This document shows, piece after piece, positions 17,903 to 26,787 of a stretch of DNA of 64,000 bases. The translations under genes and the position numbers were made by a program. Origin of the DNA: Cupriavidus consociatus (lineage in GTDB: Bacteria > Pseudomonadota > Gammaproteobacteria > Burkholderiales > Burkholderiaceae); NCBI RefSeq assembly GCF_017814975.1, contig NZ_JAGIQA010000032.1:29532-93531 (forward strand), given 5' to 3'. The notes beneath the pieces were generated by a model, which was given only the letters and a program-made list of their open reading frames with translations, made no database searches and was not told the origin of the DNA. How positions within the stretch are numbered: position 1 is the first letter of the stretch; each line of letters starts with the position of its first letter.

Positions 17903-18796
17903 ATGCACCATTCAAGCCTTCAGCCCGGTACCCTTTGGCCGGCCATCGTGCAACGAACGGCGCACGCCCTGCAGAGAGGGGCGTTGTGTCCGATCGAAAC
18001 AGTCCAATCGTCGATCGAGGATGGCGGCGTGCGGTTTTTGGTTCGCCAGGTGTCGAACCTGGCCCGCAAGGACAAAGTATGCGGAACCGGTGGGGCCGGT
18101 GGAAATCCATTCCTTCCCTATGACCCTGATTTGTTCGTTGCGGATATTTCCGATACCCATGTGGCCTTGCTTAACAAGTTCAACGTCATCGAGCATCACC
18201 TGCTCATCGCCACGCGCCGTTTCGAGCCGCAAGAATCTTTGTTGACCGTAGCGGACTTCGCCGCGCTGTTGGCTTGCATGGCGGAGTTCGGTAGCCTGGG
18301 CTTCTACAACGCTGGGGCCGCCGCTGGAGCGAGTCAAGCCCATAAGCATCTGCAGGCTGTACCACTGCCGCTTGCCGAGTCGGGGCCGTCGGTGCCGATC
18401 GGCCCCTTACTGAAATCGGCGCGAGTCACCGGCACCATCGGCATCGTCCCCGGTCTGGCATTTGCAAATGCCTTCGCGCCGTTGGATATCTTTGCTGCGC
18501 CGCAGCACGAAATGGCATGCACGGTGTGCGAACGCTACCATGCATTGCTCGATGCGGTTGGCATCCGGGCCATCGATGTGGATGGCAGGTTGCTCCAATC
18601 AGCGCCATACAATCTGCTGGTTATGTCCGCAGGGCTACTGCTCGTGCCAAGATTCAGCGAGGTCGTTGAAGGCATCGCGGTTAATGCTCTGGGGTTCGCC
18701 GGCTCGTTATTTGTGCGGGACGTGGCGCAGATGCGAATCATAGAGAGACTTGGTCCAATGAATCTCCTCCAACGAGCCGCGGCGGCCCCAGGGTAG
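17903..18796 (+). CDS. ATP adenylyltransferase / Ap4A phosphorylase-like (HIT superfamily)
   Basis: 297 residues, matching the bacterial DUF4922/Apa2-type family. Seen: the NPFLPYDP motif (about residue 68), NKFNVIEHHLLIATRRF, and the HIT-like nucleotide-binding triad SQAHKHLQAVPLP near residue 145 (H-x-H-x-Q, as in Ap4A phosphorylase, not H-x-H-x-H). The family splits or forms diadenosine tetraphosphate using phosphate or adenosine phosphosulfate. No operon partners. The start is taken as the first ATG in frame; no clear ribosome site is visible. Confidence 0.8.
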   Translation: MHHSSLQPGTLWPAIVQRTAHALQRGALCPIETVQSSIEDGGVRFLVRQVSNLARKDKVCGTGGAGGNPFLPYDPDLFVADISDTHVALLNKFNVIEHHLLIATRRFEPQESLLTVADFAALLACMAEFGSLGFYNAGAAAGASQAHKHLQAVPLPLAESGPSVPIGPLLKSARVTGTIGIVPGLAFANAFAPLDIFAAPQHEMACTVCERYHALLDAVGIRAIDVDGRLLQSAPYNLLVMSAGLLLVPRFSEVVEGIAVNALGFAGSLFVRDVAQMRIIERLGPMNLLQRAAAAPG

Positions 18797-19002
18797 CAAT
18801 CGACTTGCCGACGATGCAACGTGCATCGCTGGTATGTGACTATGGCCGGACGCAGTCGGGTGGCCGCAGCGGGCCCGCGACCGGTTGAATCCGCAACCCA
18901 TTTCGGTCAATCAGATTTCTACAAACCGGCCATTCATTCGCCGCGGCGTGCAATAAGCCTACCGCCCCAGCCAGAACGAACCGAAGCTGCGACCGGCAAC
19001 TA

Positions 19003-19887
19003 CTACACCAATCGCAGATCCCACAGCGCATCCAGTACGTGTTGGGTGGAGCGTTCAACGTACCCCGCACGATGCGCGATGCCGAGCCGACGCCATAACG
19101 CCGGGCGCAGCGGACGCATGACGATGCGCTTGTCCGGCAATGGCGTGGTGGCCTCGTGGGGCAACAGCGCCGCGCCGTAACCCGCCGCGACCAGACTCTT
19201 GATCGCGTCGTTGTAGTTGAGCTGAATGCGTGGCGCGGGATGGTGTCCCGCGGCCGCGAACCACTCCGCAGTCTGACGCGAGAGGCGCGTGGCCGCGTCA
19301 TTGAGAATCAGAGGTTGGGCGGCGAGCCATTCCGGCGTGACGCGGGCCGGGCACTGCCAATGCGCCGGCACGAAGGCCATCACGGGGTCGCGGCGCCAGG
19401 GTTTTATCACCAGTCCGGCAACCGGCGGCTGAGGCAGTGCAACCAGCCCGATATCCAGCGTGCCGTCCGCCAGTCGGGACAGTGTTTCCTGTGAAGTGAG
19501 GACCGCAATCTGAATGTCGATGGCGGGATGCTGCTGGCGCAGCACCTCGATCGCCTGTGGCAGCAGGTGCGCGATCGCGCCAGTCGACGCACCGAGCCGG
19601 GCGCGCCCTTCGAGCCCCTCCACCTGTCTTTGAATATCGTCCAGCGCCTGCTCCGCATCGGCCAGCAGCCGACGCCCGCGCTCCACCAGCACCTCTCCGA
19701 TCGCCGACGGCCTTACCTGTCCGCGTTTTCGCGACAGGAGCGGTGCCCCGATGCGGAGCTCCAGTTCAGCGATGTGGAGGCTGACCGTGGGCGGCGCAAG
19801 GTGCAATGCACGCGCCGCCTCGGCGAATGAGCCATGGTCGGCAATGGCGACCAGCGTGCGCAGGCGGTCCAGGCTGATCTCTCGCAT
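19003..19887 (-). CDS. LysR-family transcriptional regulator
   Basis: 294 residues from ATG 19887; an ATG at 19935 is in frame but would overlap the likely operator. N-terminal winged helix-turn-helix: LDRLRTLVAIADHGSFAEAARALHLAPPTVSLHI (written here in parts: helix 2 SFAEAARALHL, recognition helix APPTVSLHIAELE). The C-terminal periplasmic-binding-like effector domain follows. It is divergent from argC, and a T-N11-A palindrome lies between them, so control of argC is plausible. Effector unknown. Confidence 0.93.
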   Translation of the reverse strand: MREISLDRLRTLVAIADHGSFAEAARALHLAPPTVSLHIAELELRIGAPLLSRKRGQVRPSAIGEVLVERGRRLLADAEQALDDIQRQVEGLEGRARLGASTGAIAHLLPQAIEVLRQQHPAIDIQIAVLTSQETLSRLADGTLDIGLVALPQPPVAGLVIKPWRRDPVMAFVPAHWQCPARVTPEWLAAQPLILNDAATRLSRQTAEWFAAAGHHPAPRIQLNYNDAIKSLVAAGYGAALLPHEATTPLPDKRIVMRPLRPALWRRLGIAHRAGYVERSTQHVLDALWDLRLV

Positions 19888-19921
19888 GTTGGCTCCGGAT
19901 TCAGGAAAACTGAATGTCAAG

Positions 19922-19936
19922 GTTGTGAAATTCAAC
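19922..19936. promoter_or_regulatory. Putative LysR-type operator (T-N11-A)
   Basis: GTTGTGAAATTCAAC is a perfect 4-bp inverted repeat GTTG/CAAC with the T-N11-A pattern that LysR regulators bind. It is 35 bases before the regulator's ATG and 79 bases before argC, the normal layout for autoregulated divergent LysR pairs. Confidence 0.55.
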
Positions 19937-20014
19937 TTTCCCTATTCTAGTGGTCCGTGGAAGATTAGGGCTCCTTCGACGTGTTACCCCTTCAGTCACC
20001 GGAGTATTCCTCGC

Positions 20015-20944
20015 ATGAGCTCTCCCCTGGTTTTCATCGACGGCGACCAAGGCACCACCGGGTTGCAAATCCACGAACGGCTGCGCGGCCGGACCGATCT
20101 CAGCCTGCTCACGCTTGCCGCGTCGGAACGCAAGGACCCGCGGCGTCGTGCGGAAGCCATCAATGCCTGCGACATCGCCATCCTCTGTTTGCCCGATGCC
20201 GCCGCACGCGAAGCGGTGAATGCCATCGTCAATCCCGACGTCAGGGTGATCGACGCAAGTTCCGCCCACCGCACGCATCCGGACTGGACCTATGGCTTTC
20301 CGGAAATGGCACCGGGACAGGCCGCGCGCATTGCGAACGCGCGACGGGTCACCAATCCCGGCTGCTATCCGACCGGTGCGATTGGCCTGCTGCGTCCCCT
20401 GGTGCAGGCCGGGCTTGTCCCAGCCAGCTACCCGGTCAGCATTCATGCGGTGTCCGGCTACTCCGGACGCGGGCGTGCCGGCGTGGAAGAGTATGAGGGG
20501 CCGGATGCCATCAGCGCGCCGGCATTCCAGTTGTATGGCCTGGAACTCGCGCATAAGCACCCCCCGGAGATCCAGCAGCACGCCGGACTCGCGCAGCGTC
20601 CCATCTTCGTTCCCGCGTATGGTGCGTTCCGCCAGGGCATCGTGCTGACGGTGCCCCTCGCGTTGCGGCTGCTGGCCCCCGACGTGGATGGCCCCACGCT
20701 CCACGCATGCCTCGCCCGCCACTATGCCGGGGCGGCCCATGTACATATCCTGCCGTTGCACGAATCGTGCGTTTTAAAGCATCTGGATCCGCAAGTGCTG
20801 AACGGTACGAACGACATGCACTTAAGCGTATTTCCTAACATGGAACACGGGCACGTCCTGCTGTCCGCGGTATTCGACAATCTCGGCAAAGGCGCATCCG
20901 GTGCCGCGGTTCAGAACCTGAACCTGATGCTCACCCAGCAATAG
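20015..20944 (+). CDS. argC: N-acetyl-gamma-glutamyl-phosphate reductase, type 2 ArgC
   Basis: 309 residues, the size of the short (type 2) ArgC. ATG 20015 has GGAG ten bases upstream. N-terminal nucleotide-binding motif DGDQGTTGLQI and the catalytic Cys in NPGCYPTGAIGL (about residue 113) are clear, as is HAVSGYSGRGR. The enzyme reduces N-acetylglutamyl phosphate to the semialdehyde in arginine synthesis with NADPH, in the cytosol. It stands outside any arg cluster and is divergent from a LysR gene. Confidence 0.93.
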   Translation: MSSPLVFIDGDQGTTGLQIHERLRGRTDLSLLTLAASERKDPRRRAEAINACDIAILCLPDAAAREAVNAIVNPDVRVIDASSAHRTHPDWTYGFPEMAPGQAARIANARRVTNPGCYPTGAIGLLRPLVQAGLVPASYPVSIHAVSGYSGRGRAGVEEYEGPDAISAPAFQLYGLELAHKHPPEIQQHAGLAQRPIFVPAYGAFRQGIVLTVPLALRLLAPDVDGPTLHACLARHYAGAAHVHILPLHESCVLKHLDPQVLNGTNDMHLSVFPNMEHGHVLLSAVFDNLGKGASGAAVQNLNLMLTQQ

Positions 20945-21113
20945 TGGCCGATGGCGTGAGCTAAAGGTCCGCCGCACCCCTATGCAAGCGATTGCTGCCA
21001 ACTCCGCTGGGCAACTGCGCCGGCTCCGCGATGCGAACCTCGGACCAGTAGCGCAACGCGAATTTGGCAAGGATCCCCATAGCCCCCCGGTGTTGTACTT
21101 TTTGCCTAGTGCA

Positions 21114-21132
21114 TGGCGGCCGTAGGCCGCCA
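21114..21132 (+). terminator. Strong hairpin after argC
   Basis: TGGCGGCC (21114-21121) pairs perfectly with GGCCGCCA (21125-21132) across a GTA loop. The following GAATTTCC lacks a proper T run, so termination is only probable. Confidence 0.4.
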
Positions 21133-22031
21133 GAATTTCCACGACGCCCATTTCCACGGAAGGCCGTGCAGTCCCACGCCGGCTTTCCCGTGCGCAACTC
21201 GCCGCGATTTCATGGGCGACCCCGTTGGCCGTCCTCCTTGTATGGGAAGCACTTTCCCGCGCCGGCCACATTGATCCCCAGATCCTTCCTGCGCCAACCA
21301 GCGTGGCACTGACCGCCGGGGAAATGATCCGCGACGGATCGCTGTTCAGCCATCTCGCGTACAGCCTGGCGCGCGCCATGACGGGCTTTGCCATCGGCGG
21401 ATCTGTTGGCCAGGCCCTGGGGATCGTAGTGGGCTTTTCTCGCCTGGCGGAGGCGGTCTTCGACCGCTCGGTGCAGATGGTGCGCGCCGTGCCATTCCTG
21501 GCACTGCTACCGCTGGTCATCATCTGGTTCGGCGTGGAAGAGAGCGGCAAGATTTTCCTGGTGTCGCTGGCGGTGCTGTTTCCCATCTACATCAACACCA
21601 TGCTCGGCATCCGTCAGGTAGACGCCTTCATCCGCATTGCCCGCATTGCCGAGCGCGGCAAGATCGACGCGCTATGCCTTGCCGACGGCCCGGGCGGACT
21701 GGTGCCTGAAGCGTTCCACCGGCCGTGGCGCGCGCTGGATCCGCTTGCGTTACACGCCACGCTCAGCGCCGTCACGCAGCGCCGCAAGCGCGAGCTGGAC
21801 GAGCTGCTGGACCACGATTTTCTGCGTGCCGAACTGGCCCATCATCTCGCGCTGGATCCATCCGACCTGCCGCTGGACGGCAAGCTGCCCTTTGACAAGG
21901 TCGCTCAGGCCGGCCGCTTCCGCAGGGAATACGCCGGGACGACACTGCGCGACCACCTCGGCTTGCCGGCCTATGCCGATCCGCGCGAAGCCCGCCACGC
22001 ACCGACGCAAGGAGCCGCCCGCCATGCCTGA
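21126..22031 (+). pseudogene. In-frame chimera: ABC permease (SsuC-like) fused to flavin monooxygenase remnant
   Basis: The frame is open from 21126; no certain start. Codons from about 21190 to 21620 encode the N-terminal half of a sulfonate/nitrate-type ABC permease (LLVWEALSRAGHIDPQILPAP, MVRAVPFLALLPLVIIWFG, then LGIRQVD). It then continues without a frame change into FIRIARIAERGKIDAL and RPWRALDPLALHATLSAVT, the N-terminal region of an NtaA/DszA-type FMN monooxygenase. A second junction leads to that enzyme's C-terminus (RREYAGTTLRDHLGLP). The permease lacks its EAA loop and the oxygenase its core, so neither works. The stop overlaps the next ATG. Confidence 0.82.
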
Positions 22032-23262
22032 CACCGCGGCCATTGACTTGCTCGCCTGGAGCGACGTCACCCGCCGCCTCGACTACGAGGCCCTGTTCCG
22101 CGAACTCGCCGAAGGCGCCGCCGCGCGCGATGTCGAGCGCCGCCTGGCTATCAGCGAGGCGGCGGCGCTGAAGATCCGCGGCTTCGGTGCCGTGCGCCTG
22201 CAGCAATGGGAGGGCGGGCAGGGGGTGTCTCTGCCGGAGCTGTTCGACCTGGTCCGGGATCTGGCCGCGGCCGACTCAAACCTGGCGCATGTGTTTCGCA
22301 ACCACTTCTTCGCGGTCGAGCAGCACGCCGGCACCCCGGATGAGCCGTTCTCGCGCCGGGTGCTCGCCTTGGCGGGGGAAGGCAAGACCTTCGGCGTGGT
22401 ATTCAACGAAGTCACAGGCGAACCGGCGGGATCGCTGGGACAGCTGCCCGCAACGCGCCTCGAACCCGTTGCCGGTGAAAGCGGCTGGCAGGTATCCGGC
22501 AGCAAGATCTACTCGACCGGCAACCTCTACGCCGACTACCTGTTCTCCAGCGCGGTCGAGCCGGAGCAAGGCAAGGTTCGCCAGTTCTTCGTCGTGGCCT
22601 CGGCGCCCGGCGTGCGGCTTGACGACGACTGGGACGGCTTTGGCCAGAAGCTGACCGGCTCGGGCACGACGGTGTTCGAGCGCGTGCGCGTGCCGGATGC
22701 GGACCTGTTCGACGTCCCCGCCCGCGTCGACGACGGACGGCCAAAGTTGTACGCCTTTACCTTCCACCAGGTCTACCTGACCACGGTCATCGCTGGCATC
22801 GTCAGCCGGATCCTGGCGGATGCCATCGCGCTGGTGCGAGCGCGGCACCGCAACTACTACCACGGACTCGCGCAGCGGCCGGCGGACGAGCCGGAATTGC
22901 AGGCGGCGGTCGGAAGGATCGCCGCCTATCGCAGTGCCGTGCATGCGGTGACACTGCGCGCGGTCCATGCGCTGGAGGCGGCCTGGCAAGGCGCCGGCAC
23001 CCGCGAGGCGCACGAGCTGTCGCTGGCTGCCACACTGGCAGCGTCCGAAGCCAAGGTCGTGACCGACGAGGTCTCGGCGACGCTGGCCGGCTTGCTGATC
23101 GACGTCTCCAGCGGCAGTGGCGTCTCGACGCGCACGGCACTGGATCGGCATTGGCGGAACATCAAGGTCATTGCCTCGCACAATCCCCGGCTTTACAAGG
23201 AGCGCGTCCTTGGCGACCACTACCTCAACGGGACGTTGCCGCCGACAGGAGCCTTCTTCTAG
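22024..23262 (+). CDS. DszC/SfnB-type flavin monooxygenase (acyl-CoA dehydrogenase fold)
   Basis: 412 residues. ATG 22024 has AAGGAG nine bases upstream and overlaps the preceding stop (ATGCCTGA). The acyl-CoA dehydrogenase fold is seen in FGVVFNEVTGEP, YSTGNLYADYLFSS (where dehydrogenases have W-I-T-N) and the C-terminal SSGSGVSTRTALDRHWRN, typical of DszC, SfnB and dibenzothiophene-type monooxygenases. These use reduced FMN and O2 on organosulfur compounds. The decayed ABC permease and NtaA/DszA remnant just upstream fit an organosulfur utilisation cluster that has partly collapsed; this gene seems intact. Confidence 0.88.
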   Translation: MPDTAAIDLLAWSDVTRRLDYEALFRELAEGAAARDVERRLAISEAAALKIRGFGAVRLQQWEGGQGVSLPELFDLVRDLAAADSNLAHVFRNHFFAVEQHAGTPDEPFSRRVLALAGEGKTFGVVFNEVTGEPAGSLGQLPATRLEPVAGESGWQVSGSKIYSTGNLYADYLFSSAVEPEQGKVRQFFVVASAPGVRLDDDWDGFGQKLTGSGTTVFERVRVPDADLFDVPARVDDGRPKLYAFTFHQVYLTTVIAGIVSRILADAIALVRARHRNYYHGLAQRPADEPELQAAVGRIAAYRSAVHAVTLRAVHALEAAWQGAGTREAHELSLAATLAASEAKVVTDEVSATLAGLLIDVSSGSGVSTRTALDRHWRNIKVIASHNPRLYKERVLGDHYLNGTLPPTGAFF

Positions 23263-23874
23263 CGCTCGAATCACGGAAAGGCAATCCCGTGGTCCTGGAA
23301 GGTGGTCCACGGGAGCAGGGCCTCAGGAAGCTGGCGGCGGGGGCGCCGTTCGAACAGTGCGCGTCGCAATGTCTCCACCGACGCGGGCGTAGCGCTCGCC
23401 GCCAATTGTCACCGCGGACGAACACGCCAGCTGCCATGTGTTTGTCTCCATTCTGAAACGATTCGTCCGGTTTGCTCTGGCCGGCAATCCTGCCGCTGCG
23501 ACATTTCCGAACAGAATCAAGAAGCTAGCCTCGTTGGCACCAATTTCGCATCGCCATCCAGGTCAATTCGCTATTCCGGGGAGATGCCGGGTGTGCGCCG
23601 GCGACGCCGGTGCGCGCCCAGTTTTGGCAGTGAAGCTACTGCCCGAAGGAAGTATTGGAGGGGGCCGGCCGAGACCAGGGATGTCGTCCCGCGCGCTTTC
23701 CCGTCTTGCGACGCTGCTGCGCCCGTCCAGGGGCATAGCCAAATGCGCCACAGAGTTCAGTGAAGGAGGGCGCCGCGTACCTAGGTTGAAACAGCTTCTC
23801 GAGGCTGGAGGTACTGCGGGCAGTTGCAGGCCACCAGACTCTATTCCCGAATGGATGGCCTCAAAGGTGGTCGT
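23263..23874. other. Intergenic, 612 bp
   Basis: No coding-like frame or repeat recognised. It must contain the promoter of the oxidase gene at 23875. Confidence 0.35.
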
Positions 23875-25902
23875 ATGGCAAATCGTCGTAACGCCCTGTC
23901 ACTGGCGGTGACAGGCACATGCTCGTTCTGGCTTATCGCCGCACCGGTCGGTACCGCGTCGGCGGCGGATGCATGCCCTGCCGCGGGTGCGGCGGTATGT
24001 GGGGTAAACAGCGGCCTGATTCCGGTACACAAGGATTTTATTCACACCTCCCTTATATGGAACAAGAAATACGCTGAATGTCCGAAGATGCTGATCTGGA
24101 TGCGGCCATCTGAGTACAAGCCGAAGCACTATCTTAATCCCCCGGTGCAGGGCGGTGGCTTCCCGGGATTCAACCAGAAGTACATCGATCTGGTACAGGG
24201 CGGCTTCGGACTGGGGCAACTCGATGAAAGCGGCTGGTCGCGCTACAGCTCTGACCTCGAGCGGGAAAACACCCAGATCGTCGATGTCTGTGGACTACAG
24301 TCCCTGATCGATACCGGCGTATTCACCAAGACTGCTATCGCCGACCTGACCAGCGCGGACATCAGCTATACCGACCCGTTCTTTTCGGACGCCGGCTTCT
24401 CCAGGGGACTGGGATATAACCTGTTCTGCAATGGCCACGTGGCCGGCATCGACGGCCGCATCTACGTTGTCGGGCTGCACGACAAAGGCGGCAACAATGG
24501 CGGCAGGAAAGTCAACATATTCGACCCCAAGACCGAGCAATGGGTATTCAGGCCTACGCCCTGTGTCAGGTCAGGCTTTGAATCGGATCCGACCGGCATC
24601 CTGTCACATTGCGATCCGCTCAATGAGGACAACACCGACCCGCCGATTTCCTCGGACCTGAAGTACCAACGGTGGTATCCGACCGCTGTGACCCTGCCCG
24701 ACGGGAAAATCCTGGTCCTGTCCGGCTCGGACCAGGATACCAGTGTAGGGGCCGCCAATGCGAGCGCCACCAAGGTGCGGCAGGCGGTCCCGGAAGTGTA
24801 CGACCCCAAGACGGACACGACGGTTGCGCTCGAGAGCGCGCGGAAGCTCCTGCCAATGTATCCGCGCGCCTTCGTGGTCCAGACCGGGCCTGGCGAGAAG
24901 GACTGGAAGGTCGCTGTGACATCCGAAGTCGTGCCGCCCCTGCCTGGGGAACCGGGGGGGCTCAATATCCGCGGCTACGACCCGTTCTTCTACAGCGGCA
25001 AGACCTACCTGTTCGATGTCCAGGCCGCGCTGGCCGATCCCCTGATCGCCACGCCGGCGCAAAACCATTGGCAATATGTCGATACCGCGCAGAATGCCCA
25101 TGACAGTGGCGCCGGGGCCATCATGGTAACGATCAAGGCGGACGGCACATGGTCGCAGGAGGTGTTCCTGTTCGGCGGATCGAATGGTGGCAACACACCA
25201 GCTTCAGCGGTTGCGGAAACCATCAACTTCTCCAGTTCGGCGCCAAAATGGAAATCCCTCGCCAACCTGGCCCTGCCGGTTTCGCAGAACAACGTGGTCG
25301 CGCTGCCGGACGGGAAACTGCTGGTCGTTGGTGGTGCCGATGGCAGCGTAAACAGCCTTGTCTACCAGATGTTCAACCCGGCCGACGGTAGCAGGACCGA
25401 CGTGGTCACGTCGCCGGTGCCCCGGCATGACCATTCGACTGCGCTGCTGATGCCAAATGGTGGTGTATGGGTGATGGGAGGCAACCGGGTCAACCTGATA
25501 CCGGGATCCCCCCAGACGCAGGCGCAGCGTGACGCCGCGGTACCGGTCATCGAGTTCTACAAGCCGCCGTATTTCTTCAAGGGGGCGAAGCCGGTCATCA
25601 ACAACAGCCCGAACAGCATCCACTACGGCAACAGCTTCAAGCTCGACGTCTCCGGTGCCGAGGTCGAATCGGTGACGCTGGTGCGGACTGGCCCGATCAC
25701 GCACAACTGGACCTGGGGAAACCGGTACGTGAAGCTGCCGGTCCGGGTGCAGAACGACGGCAAACTGGATGTCACCGCTCCGCCACTGCCTGGGCTCGCG
25801 ATTGCCGGCGACTACGTGCTCTACGCCGTTGGCAAGAACGGAACCGTCAGCGAAGGGCGGCATGTGCTGCTGAAGTCCAAAGGTGAACCTGCGAACGATT
25901 AG
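23875..25902 (+). CDS. Secreted copper-radical-oxidase-like protein (galactose/glyoxal oxidase family, AA5-like)
   Basis: 675 residues from ATG 23875 (AAAGGTGG upstream). Signal peptide to about GTASA-AD. A seven-bladed kelch-like propeller and C-terminal DUF1929 domain follow. Compared with galactose oxidase and Streptomyces GlxA: the cross-linking Cys is kept (FCNGHVAGIDGRIYVVG), the partner Tyr is kept (KYQRWYPTAVTLPDG) and the C-terminal Cu-ligand His is kept (GPITHNW). The motif normally R-x-Y-H-S has Asp in place of the axial Tyr (PRHDHSTALLMPNG, Asp codon 25429-25431). Known family members oxidise primary alcohols or aldehydes to give H2O2. It converges on a polysaccharide-synthase cluster, which makes a glycan substrate likely. 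Confidence 0.85.
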   Translation: MANRRNALSLAVTGTCSFWLIAAPVGTASAADACPAAGAAVCGVNSGLIPVHKDFIHTSLIWNKKYAECPKMLIWMRPSEYKPKHYLNPPVQGGGFPGFNQKYIDLVQGGFGLGQLDESGWSRYSSDLERENTQIVDVCGLQSLIDTGVFTKTAIADLTSADISYTDPFFSDAGFSRGLGYNLFCNGHVAGIDGRIYVVGLHDKGGNNGGRKVNIFDPKTEQWVFRPTPCVRSGFESDPTGILSHCDPLNEDNTDPPISSDLKYQRWYPTAVTLPDGKILVLSGSDQDTSVGAANASATKVRQAVPEVYDPKTDTTVALESARKLLPMYPRAFVVQTGPGEKDWKVAVTSEVVPPLPGEPGGLNIRGYDPFFYSGKTYLFDVQAALADPLIATPAQNHWQYVDTAQNAHDSGAGAIMVTIKADGTWSQEVFLFGGSNGGNTPASAVAETINFSSSAPKWKSLANLALPVSQNNVVALPDGKLLVVGGADGSVNSLVYQMFNPADGSRTDVVTSPVPRHDHSTALLMPNGGVWVMGGNRVNLIPGSPQTQAQRDAAVPVIEFYKPPYFFKGAKPVINNSPNSIHYGNSFKLDVSGAEVESVTLVRTGPITHNWTWGNRYVKLPVRVQNDGKLDVTAPPLPGLAIAGDYVLYAVGKNGTVSEGRHVLLKSKGEPAND

Positions 25903-25941
25903 ACATTGGCAGAGGTCGACCGCCGAACCCATTCAGACTCA

Positions 25942-26772
25942 TTATTCACGAGAAGTTTCGAATGGTTCGGTGGTCGGGGGCGACTTATCCCAGCTCATCG
26001 CCCACCCATACAAGGCAATGCACCCAAACAGCAGCATTGTGGGTCCGAATACAAACGATAGCAGCGGCATCAGCAGCAGCGAACAGGACACCATCAGGTA
26101 GATGTGCAGCGCCAGCTGCATCGGCACCGCGACCACCACAAACACAAGTGTGAGCAGCGTCAGGAATACCTTCTTCGGCCACGAGAAGTCAAAGATGTAG
26201 TAGACCAACGCATGGCCCCATGGCAGCAGGAACAACAAGCTGGCGCAAGTCTTCACGCCGTTGTCCACATACCTGCTGGCAGTGTACGGAAAGCTCTGGG
26301 GCGCCACCGCGAAGAACAGCAATGCCGTGGCCTGGATGAATACGGCGAACAGCAGGAAATACCGCAGCGGCAGGTACTGGTCCCTTATCCGGAAAGACAT
26401 CAAACAGACGACGAGAGTGCCGATCAGCGTCACACACCAGGTCAGCACATCTGGCGCGGGAGCAATAACATCGGTGTAGGGCAGGTTGAAGTCGAACCAC
26501 GCCACCCGCGTCAATTGCTCGCTGACGCTGCCCTCGATGCCGAGCCTGTCGATCCAGAAGCGCAGCACACCCGCCCATAGCCCGCTGATACGGTCGCGCA
26601 GCAACCATTCCCCGATATTGAACGCCGCTGGCACCAGCAGGATCCCCGTGAGCGCAGGAATGGACAGAGTCAGGTGGTCTAGCGATCGGTGCCTGGCCAG
26701 GCACAGGACCGTCAGTCCGAGTGCATCGCTCTGGTCGCGCGTGGCTGCACTATGTCCGGTAGGATGCGTCAT
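25942..26772 (-). CDS. Polytopic membrane protein of the polysaccharide cluster
   Basis: 276 residues with about six hydrophobic segments, for example LTLSIPALTGILLVPAAF, LTWCVTLIGTLVVCLMSF, YFLLFAVFIQATALLFFAVA, VFLTLLTLVFVVVAVPMQLA and LLMPLLSFVFGPTMLLFG. An amphipathic loop between the first two spans residues about 60-105. It starts 16 bases after the YaiO-type gene stop, with CGGAGT upstream. No named family recognised. It may anchor, modify or export the polymer. It ends 39 bases from the convergent oxidase gene. Confidence 0.8.
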   Translation of the reverse strand: MTHPTGHSAATRDQSDALGLTVLCLARHRSLDHLTLSIPALTGILLVPAAFNIGEWLLRDRISGLWAGVLRFWIDRLGIEGSVSEQLTRVAWFDFNLPYTDVIAPAPDVLTWCVTLIGTLVVCLMSFRIRDQYLPLRYFLLFAVFIQATALLFFAVAPQSFPYTASRYVDNGVKTCASLLFLLPWGHALVYYIFDFSWPKKVFLTLLTLVFVVVAVPMQLALHIYLMVSCSLLLMPLLSFVFGPTMLLFGCIALYGWAMSWDKSPPTTEPFETSRE

Positions 26773-26787
26773 GACTGGAACTCCGGG

